64,000 nt of DNA, taken from Nocardia sp. BSTN01 (GTDB lineage: Bacteria > Actinomycetota > Actinomycetes > Mycobacteriales > Mycobacteriaceae). Position numbers and translations under genes: made by a program. Positions 15,504 to 23,814 of this stretch are shown here, piece by piece (the stretch's first letter is position 1; each line of letters opens with the position of its first letter). The notes beneath the pieces were generated by a model, which had not been told where the DNA came from, ran no database searches, and saw only the letters and a program-made list of their open reading frames with translations. The stretch is from contig NZ_JADKYP010000026.1 in NCBI RefSeq assembly GCF_015354405.1, forward strand, positions 1 through 64,000. Direction: 5' to 3'.

Positions 15504-18175
15504 CCACGCGGTTGCTCGGACCGATGCCTTCCCGGGCTCCCGTCGCCAGCTATTCTGGAGCAATGGTGGCCGTGTGGCCGCTGGTTGGCCGGGAGGAAGA
15601 ACTGGACTGGGTGTCGGACTCGACGACACCCCCACACCTCGGCGTGGTGCTGGCCGGCCCGGCGGGGGTCGGGAAGACACGACTCGTCACCGAAATCCTC
15701 GCGCTGTGGCGTACTCGCGGCCGCGACTGCCGCTGGTTCGGAGCCACCCGCTCGGCGCAGTCGGTGCCCTTGGGGGTTTTCGCGGCAATCGCCGAAACCA
15801 GCGCGATCGATCCGCTGCGCCGGATCCGGGACGTGATCACCACGCTGACGACGAGCACCTCGGCACAACCGGTACTGCTGGCGATCGACGACGCGCATCT
15901 GCTGGACGAGCAGTCCGCACTGGTTCTGAATCAGATAGTGCGCCACCGCCGGGCGAGCGTACTGATCACCGTGCGCGGCGGCGCACCCTCGCCCGACGCG
16001 ATCCGCGGCCTGTGGAAAGACCAGCTGCTCGACCGTCTGGACCTGCAACCTCTCTCCACGGAGGAAACCACCGATCTGGTCACCCGCGTTCTGGGCGGCC
16101 CGATCGAATCCTCGGCCGCGGCAGCGCTGTGGCGGTATACCCGTGGCAACGTCTTGCACCTGCGCCATCTGGTCGACGGCGAACGATCCGCCCACCGGCT
16201 CGCGCTGCGGTCGGGGGTATGGGTGTGGCGGGGCCGCCCGCAGGTGTCGGCGCCGTTGGCCGAACTCGTCGAGGCCGGCATCGCCCGCCAACCCGCGCCC
16301 GTGCTCGAGGTGGTGGACATGCTGTCGGTCGCCGATCCGCTCGAGGTCGACGTACTGACCGCACTGACCGACACCGACGCCGTCGAGTCCGCCGTCCAGG
16401 CGGGGCTGATCGGCGTCGACACCGCATCCGTCCCGCCGGTGGCGCGGTTGGTCCATCCGCTGCTCGGGGAAGTGCGCCGGGCCAACACCCTCCCCTCGCG
16501 GTTGCAGACGTTGCGCGGCACGGTCGCCGGCGCGCTCGAAACCCGTTGCCCGGAGACCGGTCTCATCCAGCGCGTGCGCCGTGCCGTGCTGGTGTGTGAA
16601 TCGGATCTGGCCCCGAATGCCCAGCTGTGCCGGGATGCGGCGGTAGCGGCGTTGAAGCTTGCCGACCCGGTGACCGCCGAACGGCTCGCTCGCCGAGCTG
16701 TCGAGGCCGGCGGAGGCCGCGGCGCGCTGCTGCTGCACGCCGGCACACTCACGCACTGCATTCGACTGGATGAAGCCCTCGCGGTGAATACGGCACTGCA
16801 ACGCGGTGACTGTTCCGAACGCGAGCGCGTCTTCCTCACGCTGAACCGAGCGGCGATATGGACAGGCAAACCGGACCTGCCGGCTGCGAATCGCGAACTG
16901 GCCGAGATCGAAACAGCTTCCGCCGCTTGTGGTTTGCGACGCCCGTTCGACGCGCTCAAAGGGTGGGTCGCCAGTTTCGACACCCCGGCCCTCGCGGTCG
17001 ACGCGGCGAACGCGGCCCTGACCGCACCGGGCTGGTTCAGCGAATTCTTCGAACTGTTCGCCCTGACCGCACTGGTCAGAGCCCATATGGCCGTGGGACG
17101 TTACAGCGAGATGTCCGCGGCCGCCGACCGGGGCTACGCGATTGCCCGAGAATCGGTCAACACGGCCACCTTCCACGTCAACATCGGACTCCATCATCTC
17201 GACGGATACCACCGGGGCGGCTACCTGGATGCCGCCACCCGGCTGACCGACGACCTGCACCAAGCGCCCGGAGATTTTCCCATCGCCTTCGCCTTTCGCG
17301 CCCTGTCGGTGGCCATGACGGCCTTGGCCTGCGGCGATCTACTCACAGCGAGAACCCGCTCGCGCGAGACGCTCGCGATCGCCCTTCCCCGCGACTCCAA
17401 CTGGCTGCCCCGCACCGCGCACCTGATCCTGGCCACTGCCACCGCGATGAGCGGTGACGCGACAGCCGCGTCGGCGCTGCTCGACGATCTCGAACCGCGC
17501 AGCACCGAATCCGCCGGCATCATCCTGACCCAGACGCATGCGCTGGCCCGCGCCTGGACCGACGCCGCAGCGGGAGTCACCAGCCACGCCATCGCCGTGG
17601 CGACCGACGCCGCCACGATCGCACAAGAGCACAACAGACCGGCCTATGAAGTCGTGGCGCGGCAAACCGCGACGCAGTTCGGCGACCGCAGCCACGCCGA
17701 TCGCCTCACCGAACTCACCGCGCTCGTGCAAGGCCCTCGCGTCGGCGCCGCCGCCGCGCACGCGACCGCACTGCGCGACAACGATCCCGACGGCCTGTGT
17801 GAGGCGGCACGCGCGTACGAGGCGTTCGGCGACCTCATCGCCGCCGCCGACACCGCAGCCCAAGGCGCTGACCTGTTCCGCCGCAATGGATTTCGTGGCG
17901 CCGCACTCACCGCCGCCGCGACCGCTCGCCGGCTCGCCGCTCGTACCGGCGCGGACACACCCGCGCTGCGCGCCGACACCACCCCCAGCCCGCTCACTCG
18001 CCGGCAACGCGAAGTCATCGCCCTCGTCGCAGCCGGATTGACCAACCGGCAGATCGCCGACCGCCTGGTCATGTCCGTGCGCACCGTCGAGGGTCACCTC
18101 TTCCGCGCCTCACAGAAGACCGGGATCAACACCCGAGAGGGACTCGCCGCCGCCCTCGACCCGTCACGAGACTGA
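15500..18175 (+). CDS. Large LuxR-family ATPase regulator (LAL/MalT-like)
   Basis: An 891-residue regulator. The N-terminal AAA/NACHT-like ATPase has Walker A GPAGVGKT at 53-60 and Walker B LLAIDDAHLL near 130. A long alpha-helical, TPR-like middle follows from about 330 to 810. The C-terminal LuxR helix-turn-helix is LTRRQREVIALVAAGLTNRQIADRLVMSVRTVEGHLFRAS. Such proteins activate transcription when a ligand frees the ATPase. The start overlaps the mini-sigma-like gene in ATGA; a later ATG at 15563 has GGAG too close to be better. No obvious target operon adjoins it. Confidence 0.9.
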   Translation: MTTRLLGPMPSRAPVASYSGAMVAVWPLVGREEELDWVSDSTTPPHLGVVLAGPAGVGKTRLVTEILALWRTRGRDCRWFGATRSAQSVPLGVFAAIAETSAIDPLRRIRDVITTLTTSTSAQPVLLAIDDAHLLDEQSALVLNQIVRHRRASVLITVRGGAPSPDAIRGLWKDQLLDRLDLQPLSTEETTDLVTRVLGGPIESSAAAALWRYTRGNVLHLRHLVDGERSAHRLALRSGVWVWRGRPQVSAPLAELVEAGIARQPAPVLEVVDMLSVADPLEVDVLTALTDTDAVESAVQAGLIGVDTASVPPVARLVHPLLGEVRRANTLPSRLQTLRGTVAGALETRCPETGLIQRVRRAVLVCESDLAPNAQLCRDAAVAALKLADPVTAERLARRAVEAGGGRGALLLHAGTLTHCIRLDEALAVNTALQRGDCSERERVFLTLNRAAIWTGKPDLPAANRELAEIETASAACGLRRPFDALKGWVASFDTPALAVDAANAALTAPGWFSEFFELFALTALVRAHMAVGRYSEMSAAADRGYAIARESVNTATFHVNIGLHHLDGYHRGGYLDAATRLTDDLHQAPGDFPIAFAFRALSVAMTALACGDLLTARTRSRETLAIALPRDSNWLPRTAHLILATATAMSGDATAASALLDDLEPRSTESAGIILTQTHALARAWTDAAAGVTSHAIAVATDAATIAQEHNRPAYEVVARQTATQFGDRSHADRLTELTALVQGPRVGAAAAHATALRDNDPDGLCEAARAYEAFGDLIAAADTAAQGADLFRRNGFRGAALTAAATARRLAARTGADTPALRADTTPSPLTRRQREVIALVAAGLTNRQIADRLVMSVRTVEGHLFRASQKTGINTREGLAAALDPSRD

Positions 18176-18218
18176 ACCGCGACCACGCGCTCGAACAGGC
18201 TGCGGCCGAGGAGGTCCG

Positions 18219-18258
18219 AGCTCTCCGGCGGGTATTCACGTCGCCGAGTCGGAGAGCT
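18219..18258. terminator. Hairpin between convergent LuxR and MEDS genes
   Basis: AGCTCTCCG (18219-18227) pairs perfectly with CGGAGAGCT (18250-18258) in the gap between two convergent genes. A bidirectional terminator is likely, although no T run is visible. Confidence 0.45.
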
Positions 18259-18307
18259 TGCCGGAATCCGCGGCACCCACTGCGAACAGGCTTGCCCGGT
18301 CGACGAG

Positions 18308-19258
18308 TCAGCGTGAATCGACGTGCAGCAGAACACGCCATGTGGTGCCCTCGGCGGATAGGTGGATGCGGACCAAGTCGGCGAGCTCGTTGACCAGGAA
18401 CAGGCCACGTCCCCCGAATCGGTCGCGATCCGGGGGACGGCGTCCGATCAAGGGATCGGTCACATGCCCGGAATCCCGCAGATCGAAGACGATGTCGTCG
18501 TCCTCGCGCCACAGCCGCCACCGGCACGGTCCGGCGGTATGGACGAGACTGTTGGTAATCAACTCCGTCACGATCAGTTCGAAGTCGGCGACGCGCTCTT
18601 CGGCCAGCCCGAGGCGGCGGACTTCAGCGGTGGCGACGCGGCGGGCGGCCGATATCTCGGTTGTCGTCGTCATGTGGTGCTCCGCCGTCGCGGTCGGCAC
18701 CGTCAACGCCTGGTTGTACCGGCTGACCACACTGTCGGGATCGTATCGCTCGCTGCGGTACCGGCGGTGCGGCTCCCACAGCAGCGGGTGGGTCAGACGA
18801 GCGTCGGCGAGTGCGTCCGCGCCGAGCCGCGTCGCATCGTAGGGGCAGACGATCGTGACATCGCGCCCGGCGAAGGCCGCGTTGATCAATGCCTCGTGCT
18901 GAGCGCAGGCGGGATACTCGGTGGCCGTGCGCCCCGGCCAGATCGGTTCGCCGATGATGCGCACGTGCCGGTCCGGATGTGCGTCGGCGAAACGCCGCAA
19001 CACCCCGGGGATGATCCGGCCCGGATTCCGGCCGGCCTCCGCCATATCGATCCACCGCACCCGGTCTCCCGCTGCTCCGACGGCCTCGCGCAGTACGCGC
19101 AGCCGCGGCGCGGGGACTGCGACCGCGACCGGATGTTGCTGGGCCAGCCCCTCGGTGATGAACGGCGCCAGCGCATCCAGATAGTCCGCGTCGGAGTGAT
19201 AGAAGACAGCGGGATGAACGAATTCACCTGGTCGCGGCTCCGTGGAAGATGTCGTCAT
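18308..19258 (-). CDS. RsbA-like regulator: MEDS sensor plus anti-sigma histidine-kinase-like ATPase
   Basis: A 316-residue protein. Residues 15-180 form a MEDS sensory domain (FVHPAVFYHSDADYLDALAPFI and PYDATRL), and residues 200-315 an HATPase_c anti-sigma kinase domain with VTELITNSLVH (N box) and GGRGLFLVNELADLV (G box). It should bind or phosphorylate STAS partners and control a stress sigma factor. Its ATG overlaps the stop of the upstream STAS gene in ATGA (19255-19258), so the antagonist and anti-sigma gene are coupled. HDHVCWAY, typical of MEDS openings, is replaced here by HPAVFYHS. Confidence 0.88.
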   Translation of the reverse strand: MTTSSTEPRPGEFVHPAVFYHSDADYLDALAPFITEGLAQQHPVAVAVPAPRLRVLREAVGAAGDRVRWIDMAEAGRNPGRIIPGVLRRFADAHPDRHVRIIGEPIWPGRTATEYPACAQHEALINAAFAGRDVTIVCPYDATRLGADALADARLTHPLLWEPHRRYRSERYDPDSVVSRYNQALTVPTATAEHHMTTTTEISAARRVATAEVRRLGLAEERVADFELIVTELITNSLVHTAGPCRWRLWREDDDIVFDLRDSGHVTDPLIGRRPPDRDRFGGRGLFLVNELADLVRIHLSAEGTTWRVLLHVDSR

Positions 19259-19680
19259 GGCAGCTGCTCCGCTCGGACGTCGGGAATATCGAGTAGCCGA
19301 AGCACTCGGGCGACACCGGACCAGCGCGTGCGGATGAGAAGATGCGCATTCTGCGCCGCGGCCCAATCGCCGAGCCGTGCCAGGCTGACATGGTCCATGA
19401 ACTCCACATCGGCGGCGTCGAGGACCACCTCGCCGCCCTCGGGGCGCAGCTCGATGCGCTCCAGTGCCGGCGCGAGAACCGCACGGGAGGACACGTCGAG
19501 TTCACCGGCCACCGCGGCGATATGCCTCGCCGACTCCGGAGCGTAGATTCGAAAACCTGCCGTGCGGGCGTCTGTGCACGGGTGCAAGCAGGCCAGCTGA
19601 GCCAGCGCCTCCGCGTCGACCGCCGACCGGTCGTAGGCGCACAACGCCGAAAACGGATGTCCGGCCATATAGCGGTCCAT
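19255..19680 (-). CDS. C-terminal part of a split MEDS-STAS protein
   Basis: A 141-residue frame beginning MDRYMAGHPFSALCAYDRSA, which is normally the interior of a MEDS domain, followed by a STAS domain (about 55-140; VVLDAADVEFMDHVSLARLGDWA). Its ATG overlaps the stop of the upstream MEDS fragment in TGATG (19678-19682). Intact homologues carry about 30 extra residues between the two pieces, so a deletion with a frame change is inferred. Re-initiation at TGATG could still yield two polypeptides. The STAS part is complete and may work alone. Confidence 0.75.
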   Translation of the reverse strand: MDRYMAGHPFSALCAYDRSAVDAEALAQLACLHPCTDARTAGFRIYAPESARHIAAVAGELDVSSRAVLAPALERIELRPEGGEVVLDAADVEFMDHVSLARLGDWAAAQNAHLLIRTRWSGVARVLRLLDIPDVRAEQLP

Positions 19681-19988
19681 CAGTCCGCCACGGCACGCTC
19701 GGTCGCGTCGGCGTGGGCCCGGACTCGGCGAGCCGGGTCGACAACGTCGTCTCCGTAGAGTTCGGACAGCGACCCGACCTCGGCGGCGCCCTCGCGCAGG
19801 GCCTGGCTCCAGCCCGCGAGTCCGCGCAAATCGTCGGCGATGTCGCCGACATTCCCGGGCCGCAGAGAGCAGACGCGAAAACCGGCGGCCAGACCGTCGG
19901 CGAGGAACTCCCCGGCACGGGTGGTGAACTCGGCGGTTTCGCTGTACGCCCAGCACACATGATCGTGTGGTCCCAAGACCACGCACAT
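19680..19988 (-). CDS. N-terminal fragment of a split MEDS domain
   Basis: A 102-residue frame with the hallmark MEDS opening LGPHDHVCWAYSETAEFTTRAGEFL and a run to RVRAHADATERAVAD, where it stops. Family members continue with a DxTxLVRTPEQ-like segment that is absent here. The following gene resumes at the downstream MEDS motif DRYMxxHPFSALCAYD. MEDS domains sense small signals upstream of partner-switch modules. As a separate protein it lacks the last strands of its fold and may be unstable. Confidence 0.7.
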   Translation of the reverse strand: MCVVLGPHDHVCWAYSETAEFTTRAGEFLADGLAAGFRVCSLRPGNVGDIADDLRGLAGWSQALREGAAEVGSLSELYGDDVVDPARRVRAHADATERAVAD

Positions 19989-20143
19989 GCAGCAAACGGG
20001 CAGACCGTCTCATCGAGGGCAGTCTACTGCGCCACGTTCCTCCCCCACCGGGAGCCGCCGGGTCGTCGGGCGCTGAACGGGCTCGCTCGTCGACGGTGCC
20101 GGCGCTCGTGTCACAGCATGCCATCCCTCATTCCGCCACCGCG

Positions 20144-20596
20144 CTATTCCGACGCGGAGACATGGTGTTCGAGGCCGACCGCGGCGGTCAGTTCGGCGCG
20201 GTGCCGGCACAGTCGGGGATGTTCGTCGCCGAGTTCGCCCATCAGATCCGCCAGCGCGTCGGCGACGGCGTTGAGTTTGTGCTGCACCGCCGCGTTCGCG
20301 CGGGCCTGCGTATTCTGCAGCAGCGCAACCAGGATGAAGGTGATGATCGTGGTCACGGTGTTGATCACCAGCTGCCAGGAATCCAGGCTCGGCAACCACA
20401 CGAAACTGGGCACCCACACCACCACCAGCAGCACGCAGAAGGCGAAAAACGTTGCCCGCGAAGCCACCCCGCACACGACGGTGGCAAAACGATCGAAGCC
20501 CGATAAACGGCCCACGACCTGCGACGGTCTCTTCGCTGTCGGCGGCGCCACTCTCGGAGTGCGCCCGTCGTCGATTGTCACTGTCGATCCTTTCAT
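20144..20596 (-). CDS. Low-affinity iron permease family membrane protein
   Basis: A 150-residue membrane protein matching the low-affinity iron permease family: FDRFATVVCGVASRATFFAFCVLLVVVWVPSF (helix 1) and SWQLVINTVTTIITFILVALLQNTQARANAAVQHKL (helix 2 with the family's typical end). The bacterial members' transport role is unproven. The ATG at 20596 is chosen; in-frame starts further upstream to 20635 have no better ribosome site. Confidence 0.82.
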   Translation of the reverse strand: MKGSTVTIDDGRTPRVAPPTAKRPSQVVGRLSGFDRFATVVCGVASRATFFAFCVLLVVVWVPSFVWLPSLDSWQLVINTVTTIITFILVALLQNTQARANAAVQHKLNAVADALADLMGELGDEHPRLCRHRAELTAAVGLEHHVSASE

Positions 20597-21006
20597 CGCC
20601 ACGAGCCCCGCCATCGCCGATGCCGCGGCCGGCACAAGGGGGAAGGGCAGGTGGTGGTGTCCTCACCCTGAAACGTCGGATTCGGTGTCGGCGGCGAGGA
20701 CACGACCTGCGAGACGCCGGCACCCGCCACCGGCCGCCCTGTACGCACGCATACCCGCGCGACGGCGACGCAACCGACCAACCGATCACGAGAACAGATG
20801 GCGCCTCACCGAGTTGCGGCGAGCCGGGACGATCTCGTCGCCGATATCGCTTGCGACGGAGGACGATAACCGCTGCGGCACCGAATCGAATTCTGCGACA
20901 GCGATATTCGATTCGCCCCCCGCGATACGGTGCGCACTACGACCGCTACCGCACCGCTGCTCCCGCCTGGCTGCCGCCGTGGGAGTCCACCGCGCCCGGC
21001 CGGCGG
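20597..21006. other. Gene-poor stretch beside decayed genes
   Basis: No gene supported. The open frames here lack any recognisable motif. To its right are the remnants of a sugar kinase and an MFS transporter, and I read this stretch as flanking non-coding or eroded sequence. Confidence 0.5.
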
Positions 21007-21168
21007 TCAGCGTCCGACGTCGGCCGATCCTTCCGCGACGAGTGCCTCGACCTCGGCGAGCGAGGCCATGGACGCATCCCCCGGTGTCGTCATGACAAGC
21101 GCACCGTGGGCCGTGCCGTAGGCAAGGGCACGTTCGAGGGAGGCACCGGTGAGCAGACCGTTCGTCAT
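21007..21168 (-). pseudogene. C-terminal remnant of a PfkB-family sugar kinase
   Basis: On the minus strand this encodes GLLTGASLERALAYGTAHG, then ALVMTTPGDASMASLAEVEALV, ending at TGA (21007-21009). This is the C-terminus of a PfkB-type carbohydrate kinase: the helix after the GAGD motif, then the GALxxTxPGD-like turn. The first 250 or so residues, including the catalytic GAGD motif, are missing. The homology ends near 21155-21168, exactly where the oppositely oriented MFS remnant begins. Only 53 codons remain, so it is a pseudogene. Confidence 0.7.
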
Positions 21169-21480
21169 CGTGGGCCTGGCCCTATGGGACTGAGCTACGG
21201 GCCGATGGGGTCGCTGCTGCCGGAACTGTTTCCGGCCGACGTCCGGTACACCTGGTCCGCGGTCGTCGACAACCTCGCGGGCGTACTCGGCGCCTCACTG
21301 GCACCGATCATCGCGGTCGCGTTATGGCGGCCCGACGGCAACATCGCCACAGTCGGCCTGTGTCTGTCGGCGGCCGGTCTGCTGTCACTGGTCGCACAGC
21401 TGGGTGTCCGCGAGACCCGCGACATGGACTATGCCGCTCGAACTCCGCCTTCCGAGCATCCGCCGGTGCCTGTCGGCTGA
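21158..21480 (+). pseudogene. C-terminal remnant of an MFS transporter
   Basis: The frame from 21184 encodes MGLSYGPMGSLLPELFPADVRYT, then NLAGVLGASLAPIIAVALW and SAAGLLSLVAQLGVRETRD, the last two or three helices of a metabolite:H+ symporter. Just upstream, a different frame reads PFVIVGLAL, the start of that helix, so one base has also been lost near 21183. The N-terminal nine or ten helices are missing. There is no ribosome site. It abuts the minus-strand kinase remnant, consistent with one deletion through a divergent gene pair. Confidence 0.72.
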
Positions 21481-21571
21481 CGAACCCACTCGCCGTCGGA
21501 CACCACGACAGCGCCGGTCGACCGGCCGTTCACCGCAATTCGATCAGCACTGTCAGCGCCCCCGCGCCGCG

Positions 21572-21808
21572 TCAATCGACAGGGCCTCGAGCAATCAAGA
21601 CAGTCCTGAGCACGTGCTCAACCGCCGACTCGAACACCGCTCCCCGCAACTCGTCTCGTGCGGCGAGGTTACGGGTCGCGAGGTCGAGCCTCTGGTCATC
21701 TGTCAGGCGGCGCACCACAACGGCGGCGACATCTTCCAGATCGAAGTCGCCGTTCCTGTTGTCCAACCTGGCCAGGGCGAACTCGACGACGATCTCCTCA
21801 TCGGTCAT
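21572..21808 (-). CDS. Small hypothetical protein
   Basis: A 78-residue acidic helical protein (MTDEEIVVEFALARLDNRNGDFDLEDVAAVVVRRL). It has no membrane segment or signal. The ATG at 21808 has GGAGG about 5 nt upstream, which decides the start over longer frames to 21898. The pattern suggests a small DNA- or partner-binding helical domain, but I do not recognise it. It seems intact amid decayed neighbours. Confidence 0.55.
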   Translation of the reverse strand: MTDEEIVVEFALARLDNRNGDFDLEDVAAVVVRRLTDDQRLDLATRNLAARDELRGAVFESAVEHVLRTVLIARGPVD

Positions 21809-21961
21809 ACTTCGCCTCCACCGTCTGCTCGTGCGGCCACCGACCGCCTGACTCAACTCTACGGCGTTCGTCGATCGGCTTACCGTCCGATCGGTCACGG
21901 CCCGGCGCGATGCGTCTCACACGAGCCGGAGGTCTGCCTCGATTGCGTGTCCGATACTCCT

Positions 21962-22042
21962 CGGAAACTGACGTTCGGCATGAATCCGAGCGTGGACGGC
22001 TACATCGCCGCACCAGGCGACGACCTCGGCTGGAGTGTGCCG
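21962..22042 (+). pseudogene. N-terminal remnant of a dihydrofolate-reductase/RibD-C-like gene
   Basis: RKLTFGMNPSVDGYIAAPGD followed by DLGWSVP is the N-terminus of the RibD C-terminal (dihydrofolate reductase-like) family, usually written RKLxxxMNxSLDGYIAxPxxDxxW. About 27 codons are recognisable before similarity is lost; the remaining 150 or so residues are absent. There is no usable start or ribosome site. It is another remnant in the 20.6-23.8 kb decay zone. Confidence 0.6.
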
Positions 22043-22086
22043 TGGCGAGCACACCACCTCACCGACCGGACGCCCGAACAGTGCTG

Positions 22087-22516
22087 TCAGAGATCACCCG
22101 AGTAGTCCTGGCTGATCCAGCGGTCGGGACGGATGGTGAACAGTACGGAATCGTTGCCGTCCATCCGGTCCGCGAAAACGCGGCCTTCCTCCGGACCGAG
22201 ATAGCGGCTGGCGATACTCACCCGCGCGTCCCGGGGCGAGGGGGTCTCGGCATCGACGACCGTGCCCTCGACGATGACGTACTGATAGGGCAACTCTTCG
22301 CGCTGCACCGTCAGTGTCACCACCGGCTTCCCGCACCAGCCTGGCCTTGCGGCGTGCCGCGCCGGTATTGATGCGAATATCGCCGCCCGGGGTGTAGTCG
22401 TACCAGATCGGTGCGGCGGCGGGCGGACGCCCGTCGGTAGCGGCGACCGACAGCACTCCGATGTGCTTGCCCGCCAGGAACTCTTGACGCTCGGCTTCCG
22501 AGAAAGGTTTCGGCAT
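22087..22516 (-). pseudogene. Frameshifted pyridoxamine-5'-phosphate-oxidase-fold (F420/FMN-binding) gene
   Basis: One frame from ATG 22516 reads MPKPFSEAERQEFLAGKHIG, then GRPPAAAPIWYDYTPGGDIRINT and RKARLVREAG. From about 22330 the homology continues in the next frame as VTLTVQREELPYQYVIVEGTVV to the stop at 22087. Together they make a complete PPOX-class protein of about 140 residues. The net shift is one base near 22324-22335. Unless programmed slippage restores it, the product is truncated. The strands after the break form the flavin-binding dimer interface, so activity is unlikely. Confidence 0.75.
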
Positions 22517-22544
22517 AAGACGTCGAACGGAGCGGGCTACGCCG

Positions 22545-23444
22545 TTATTCCGGTCCAACGCGCGAATCCCACTCGGCGAGGACGGTCCGCAAGGTCGCCA
22601 CCAGAGCAAGCGGTTGATCCATCATCGGGTGATGACCGGCCTCGGCCAATTCGACCACCGTCGCGGGTCGCCCGAACAGGCTCGCGATTTCCAGCGCCCG
22701 CTCCCGGGTCACCAACCCGCGTTCGCATCGGATGTAGAGCACGGATGCGTCCACGGCCCGCAGCGAGCCCAGCGGTGGGATACGCCCGTCTTCGAGGCGC
22801 TTGCGCAACATTTCGGGATCGAACTTCCAGCCCCACCCGGCACCAGTGTCTCGCACCGATTCCTCCGCCACGTGCCGCGCGACGTAAGGAAGCAGAACCG
22901 CCTGGCCCGGGACGGTTCGAAACCGGCCACAGATCTCATCCCGCGTCGGGTACGTCGTCGGCCGGCGGAGCAACTGCCCGACGATGGACTCTTCCGACGG
23001 CTCCTGAAACGGAGAATCGATGACGACCAGACCCGCGAGCGATTCCCGATGCCGCGCAGCCGCCACAGCGCTCACTCGCCCACCCATGCTGTGCCCGATG
23101 ACGTACGGCCGTCCGGCTATCCCACCGGCCTCGGCAGCGGCCATCACCTCGTCCGCCCAGCCCTCGATCGGATACCGGGATCGCACGGCACTGTCACCGT
23201 GACCGGACAAATCCAGCGCCACCACACGATGCGTACCCGCCAACAGCGGAGCGATATGGTCCCACCAGCCCGAATGCGCCGATCCGCCGTGCACCAGCAC
23301 CACACCGGCCGTCCCCGCCCGGCCCCAGCACCGCAGATGAACGACACCGCCCGCGACGTCGACCTCGCGATGTTCGGGCAGTTCCGCAATGGCCCGCCCA
23401 AACCATTCCGGTGCCACGACACCCGCCTCCGCCGTCCCTACCAT
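22545..23444 (-). CDS. Alpha/beta hydrolase
   Basis: A 299-residue alpha/beta hydrolase. VHGGSAHSGWWD gives the oxyanion loop, GHSMGG holds the nucleophile, and AGHHPMMDQPLALV the C-terminal His region. The ATG at 23444 has AAGGAGG 7 nt upstream; a longer frame to 23480 lacks support. The substrate is unknown. A truncated TetR remnant on the opposite strand begins about 45 bp away and may be the relic of its divergent regulator. Confidence 0.88.
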   Translation of the reverse strand: MVGTAEAGVVAPEWFGRAIAELPEHREVDVAGGVVHLRCWGRAGTAGVVLVHGGSAHSGWWDHIAPLLAGTHRVVALDLSGHGDSAVRSRYPIEGWADEVMAAAEAGGIAGRPYVIGHSMGGRVSAVAAARHRESLAGLVVIDSPFQEPSEESIVGQLLRRPTTYPTRDEICGRFRTVPGQAVLLPYVARHVAEESVRDTGAGWGWKFDPEMLRKRLEDGRIPPLGSLRAVDASVLYIRCERGLVTRERALEIASLFGRPATVVELAEAGHHPMMDQPLALVATLRTVLAEWDSRVGPE

Positions 23445-23488
23445 CGCCGCCTCCTTCACCCGAGCCCGTCTTCGGACCATATCGGCAG

Positions 23489-23689
23489 GCGTACGAAGCG
23501 GTGGCGCCCGGTTCGGTGCGCGCAGCCGGTCTGCCCCGCGGTGCGCTCTACCACCACTTCGGCGACAAGAAGGGCCCGTTCGAGGCAGTCATCGAAGTCC
23601 TGGAACCCCAAGCTGCCCAACCTATTCGAGTGGCGATGAACTCTTCCACCGACCCGGTCGAGCGCGTCGAGCGTGCGATGGACACCTTT
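23489..23689 (+). pseudogene. TetR-family regulator fragment
   Basis: AYEAVAPGSVRAAGLPRGALYHHFGDKKGPFEAVIEVLE is the second half of a TetR helix-turn-helix, followed by about 25 residues of the ligand domain before the reading frame loses similarity. The first HTH helix and most of the ligand domain are gone. There is no start or ribosome site of its own. It lies divergent to the alpha/beta hydrolase gene. Confidence 0.75.
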
Positions 23690-23742
23690 CGACATCCGCA
23701 CCGAACCCGTGTGCCCGCCGCTCTCCGGGCACCTCGACGGGT

Positions 23743-23796
23743 GAGTGGTACATCGCGGAGGCCGAGCCGGAATGGGATTGCCGCGATGTACCACTC
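23743..23796. repeat. 16-bp perfect inverted repeat, 22-nt spacer
   Basis: GAGTGGTACATCGCGG (23743-23758) and CCGCGATGTACCACTC (23781-23796) are exact complements. The structure sits just beyond the 3' end of the leftward P450 gene (stop at 23815) and after the TetR fragment. It could terminate the P450 transcript or be a scar of a lost mobile element. No T run follows on either strand. Confidence 0.65.
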
Positions 23797-23814
23797 GTCG
23801 TGTCGACGGCGGGG

